Shown piece by piece: positions 61,344 to 64,000 of a DNA stretch of 64,000 nt; the first letter of the stretch is position 1, and each line of letters begins with the position of its first letter. A model generated the notes under the pieces. That model saw only the letters and a list, made by a program, of their open reading frames with translations, ran no database searches and had not been told where the DNA came from. Position numbers and translations under genes: made by a program. The stretch spans positions 291,001 to 355,000 of the forward strand of contig OZ025720.1 in assembly GCA_964019335.1 (NCBI GenBank), in the 5' to 3' direction. This stretch comes from Diplonema japonicum. Its lineage: Eukaryota; Euglenozoa; Diplonemea; Diplonemida; Diplonemidae.

Positions 61344-62275
61344 GACAAAAAAAAAATATTAGGGAAGAACAACGTACACGGTAACCAAATAACTTTTTTC
61401 CACCGTCGCCTTAAACCTCCAACTTTTTTTCCACCATCCACGGTAACCTCCAACTTTTTTTCCGCCATCCACGGTAACCTGCAACTTTTTTTCCACCGTC
61501 CACTGTAACCACAACTTTTTTTCCACCGTTCACGGTAACCTACAACTTTTTTTCCACTTTTTACTGTAACCACCAACAATTTCCCTTATGCAACCACTAA
61601 CTTTTTTTCCACCGTCCACGGTAACCTCCGACATTTTATGCCTCATTGGGGTTTGGTACGAAATGTAGCGAGGGGGGCAAAACATGATGTCATAGCAAAA
61701 GAAAAGGAAAAGAGATGACTACCCTGAAGGCTGGGACTACAACCGGGTGTGGTGCAGCGGTTGAGTAATAAAGGTTTTTACAAGTTGCTGCATTTATTTT
61801 CCCTTTCTCTCTCACTTCGCTTCCTCTTTGCTGGCCTGCCTATCTGTGACTTCGTGACAACAGGGGGCTTGAGGTCATCCTTGGCATATCCTTCACAGGC
61901 AGGGGGGCGAGGGGTGGAGAAGTACATCAGACGCCAGATATCTCGGCTTTGGCTTTAAATCGTCTTTGGAAATCGCCCTTGCCAACTTCCAGGAGAAATT
62001 CTTGGTGTCTTTTTTCGAGCCCTGGTTGTGCCTACACGTTTTTCCCAAGTGGAATAAAAATAGGTTACCGTGGAGAGTGGAAAATTTTTACAACAAACCA
62101 TTTGAGTGGAAAAAAAAGTTGTGGGTTACCGTAAACAGTGGTGGAAATTCTGCTTACAGACTTGAGTGGGAAAAAGTTATTTGGTTACCGTGTGCGTTGT
62201 TCTTCTCAAAATAATAATAACATACACTTCACCCTGGTCTGCTACGATGTCAAAGTTCGCTACCTCTTCTTCCAT
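59850..62275 (-). CDS. translation initiation factor eIF2 gamma subunit, three introns (464 aa)
   Basis: Four exons (62233-62275, 61207-61299, 60687-61167, 59850-60627) give 1395 nt. The spliced N terminus runs [15 protein letters not shown] to [15 protein letters not shown], as in other eIF2-gamma. GTPase motifs: GHVAHGKST (49-57), DCPGH (131-135), NKID (187-190) and SAQLKYNI. As in many eukaryotic proteins the zinc-knuckle cysteines are reduced ([13 protein letters not shown]). Domains II and III follow, ending RRGVTIDSN. The trimeric factor brings initiator Met-tRNA to the small ribosomal subunit in a GTP-dependent way. The first intron (61300-62232) is 933 nt because of an inserted foldback element; the other two are 39 and 59 nt. 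Confidence 0.95.
60628..60686 (-). other. 59-nt intron in eIF2-gamma gene
   Basis: Sense AAGAG/GTATTTTTTT ... ACACACAG/ATTCG. Splicing restores DIKRFVKGG. Confidence 0.82.
61168..61206 (-). other. 39-nt intron in eIF2-gamma gene
   Basis: Sense ATTG/GTATTGAATTTTC ... CACCAAG/GTACC. Splicing restores the invariant [15 protein letters not shown] region. Confidence 0.87.
61364..62205. mobile_element. foldback-type element in the first eIF2-gamma intron
   Basis: The ends 61364-61398 and 62171-62205 are inverted copies (GAAGAACAACGTACACGGTA...), one mismatch in 35. Both arms continue into tandem 31-bp repeats built on CCACGGTAACCTCCAACTTT: about seven units at 61389-61628 and two or three inverted ones at 62064-62190. 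The unique centre has no long reading frame, but has a tRNA A-box-like TGGTGCAGCGG near 61752. Removing it would leave an intron of about 91 nt, typical of this genome. Confidence 0.75.
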
Positions 62276-63442
62276 TGTGCCTTTTTTTTTTTTTTTTTTT
62301 TTTTGTTTTTCTTCTTCTTCCCCTGTGTTTATCGAGTTTTTTTTTGTATTTTTTAGTTTTTTTTCCTTCAACGGGGGGAACAAAAAAATAAAAAAAGACG
62401 GAGAATAAAAAAAAAAATAAAAAGACGAACGGACAGAAAAGGAACAGGGGGGGGGGGGGGGTGAATTAAAAAAAAGAACACTTCTCCCCCCCCTTATTTT
62501 TTTTTCTTCAACTTGCAAGCTCAATGACCCGACAAGGTTTTGCCTTTTTTGTGTTCCCTGAAATAAATTTCAGAGCAACGCGAAAATAAAATCACTTAAC
62601 CTACCGCAAGGAATAGACCCGTACGCGTACCTATCGGTGCCGCACTAAACCATCTCAGGTTTTGGAGGAACTGGGAGGTAAAATGGCAAGGTCATTACTT
62701 GTTGGCAGTCCCCCCCCCCCCCCCCCCCCCCCGCCTACCTCTACTGTAAATAAGAAAGAAGATTTCTTTTTTTTGAAAAAGCACAGCCAAAGGAGGAAAT
62801 GCAGACCAGAAGAAACCAACTCTTCTTCTCTTTGTGTCCTCGTTCACTTTCAGCAGTTTTTCTTTTTTTTTTTTGTTGTTCACTAAATAAAGAAACGGGG
62901 AGGGGGGGGATTCTATCACTTTAATTGTCTTTCCATCCTCTTGGTTGGAGGGTAGCTGGACTCTTGCAACAGTTAGGGAGGAAGAAGAAGAAGAAGATTT
63001 AAAAAAAAAGAAAATAAAAAAAGCAGAACTATGAGATCTCCTATTATTTTTTTTTCTTTCCACTTCCAGCTTTTCCCCTCTTTTTTTTTTACGCCCCCCT
63101 CCACACACAGCGCCTTAAATGATACTAGGAATGAAGAGAGCGAAGAAGAAATAAAAAAAAGTTTTTTTTTTTAAATTCTCCGCTCACCCGTACCATGGTT
63201 TTCAATCAAATTTCAAAACAGGGGTGCAAACGACGTAAAAGAATTCGGAACAGGGCATTGAGGAAAAAAAAAGAAAAAAAAGGGGGGGGGGAACAAATAG
63301 CAAGGGTAGGTAGGTAGGGAGGGGAAGTTATCTTATATATATCCAAATGGGGTTTTTTTTTTTCTTTCTTTTTTTTTTTTTCTTTCCCTCCCCACCCCCC
63401 TTTTTATCCTCTTCTATTTTTTTTTTTTTTTTTTTTTTTTTT
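62276..63442. other. spacer, no gene seen
   Basis: About 1.2 kb with T, A, G and a C21 run (62711-62731). It should contain the eIF2-gamma leader and the 3' UTR of the TPR gene. Confidence 0.5.
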
Positions 63443-63896
63443 TCATTTTTTACCAGCCGGCAGAGGTGCGAGAGGCAATGGTGCCTTTCCTGAAGCAAGG
63501 AGAGTGGCTTGGTTCTCATCTTTTCGCACATTTCGCAGGAAATTTGAATAAGCCCGCCTAATGAGATTGTCAGTGGGAGCTGCATCGAGAGCCATTATGT
63601 AATAAGCCTGCGCATTGTTATAGTCCTTCTTCGTGTCCTCAAGCAGAACAGCATAGTTGAAAAGGGCATTGGCGTTCTTGGGGTTCACGCGGATCGCATC
63701 ACGGTAGAGCTGTTCGGCCGATTTCCAGTCTCTTTTGACTTGATACAGCATGAGACCGTAGTTGGCCAGTGCGTTGGCGTTGGCAGGTTGTGCAGCTATC
63801 GCTCGTTTGTAATACTGCTCTGCCCCTTCATAGTCACGTCGTATGTTCTCCAACAGCAGAGCGTAGTTGCCGAGGGCCGTTGCATAGTCTGGGGGA

Positions 63897-63933
<37 letters not shown>

Positions 63934-64000
63934 CATGACATACTCGGGTCCTGATCAATCGCCATTATGTAGTACGCCTCTGCTTTGTAGAAGTTTTCCG
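63443..64000 (-). CDS. TPR-repeat protein, 3' part only
   Basis: The gene enters from beyond the window end: EAYYIMAIDQDP is encoded at 63944-63998. Intron 63889-63943 (GTATGTC, A28, CTCTTCCCCCAG, 55 nt) joins it to NYATALGNYALLLENI. Four 34-37-residue TPR-like repeats are visible (YATALGNYALLLEN, ANALANYGLMLYQV, ANALFNYAVLLEDT), each with A/G/Y/A at TPR positions. The C terminus is Pro/Ala/Lys (ASGKAPLPLAPLPAGKK). The repeats resemble those of O-GlcNAc-transferase-like or bacterial-type TPR proteins; the partner is unknown, and any catalytic domain would lie upstream, outside the window. Confidence 0.85.
63889..63943 (-). other. 55-nt intron in the TPR gene
   Basis: Sense CCGA/GTATGTCATG, A28, CTTCCCCCAG/ACTATG. 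It falls inside a TPR repeat and preserves its phase. Confidence 0.78.

Noticed and set aside
61178-61579. 133-aa frame with repeated [14 protein letters not shown] units
   Set aside because: It translates the foldback element's 31-bp repeats plus an eIF2-gamma exon.

Overview
The window is nuclear DNA of a unicellular eukaryote, most likely a euglenozoan and best fitting a diplonemid (inference). About 24 protein genes are supported, and every one except a mobile-element recombinase reads on the minus strand. This is the head-to-tail layout expected of polycistronic transcription with spliced-leader trans-splicing. AG dinucleotides often lie a few bases to tens of bases upstream of start codons. 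Conventional cis-introns occur in nine genes and are mostly 34-60 nt, GT-AG and dominated by an oligo(A) or oligo(T) run. Intergenic DNA is packed with homopolymer tracts (A, T, G and C up to about 30). No bacterial operon signals, canonical tRNAs, rRNAs or CRISPR arrays were seen.

Layout. 0-5.5 kb: a C2/multi-membrane-segment protein cut by the window start, a small membrane protein, a 1.3 kb inverted-repeat transposon with tRNA-like modules, and an ARM-like solenoid protein. 6-9 kb: a secreted GH7 cellulase and a secreted Cys-rich protein with a GPI-like tail. 9.2-18.1 kb: a compact DNA polymerase theta (helicase plus polymerase), an LRR protein, a DJ-1/PfpI protein, a small foldback hairpin and a membrane protein. 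19.3-23.9 kb: an XPB-type helicase, a nucleoplasmin-like acidic protein and a membrane-tethered NAD kinase. 24-28 kb: gene-poor, containing a plus-strand tyrosine-recombinase element with an inverted array of 21-bp sites. 28-34.5 kb: an RIIa/DPY-30-like protein, a pseudokinase, a Cys-rich membrane protein with GYPxQQ repeats and a coiled-coil protein. 34.5-35.6 kb: a second inverted-repeat transposon. 36.4-51.5 kb: five tandem multicopper oxidase genes. 51.6-64 kb: a cyclic-nucleotide phosphodiesterase fused to SPRY- and NHL-like modules, histidyl-tRNA synthetase, a SHOCT-like protein, eIF2-gamma (first intron carrying a foldback element) and a TPR protein cut by the window end.

How the genes relate. 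Housekeeping genes (eIF2-gamma, HisRS, XPB, POLQ, NAD kinase) are mixed with secreted or surface degradative enzymes. One GH7 cellulase and five extracellular, membrane-anchored multicopper oxidases suggest an osmotrophic or phagotrophic organism attacking plant or algal polymers. The oxidase cluster shows recent duplication: gene A is a mosaic of C-like 5' and D-like 3' sequence, and gene E shares a near-identical block over the first copper sites. Nine introns were placed by reading-frame continuity and by family conservation across the junctions.
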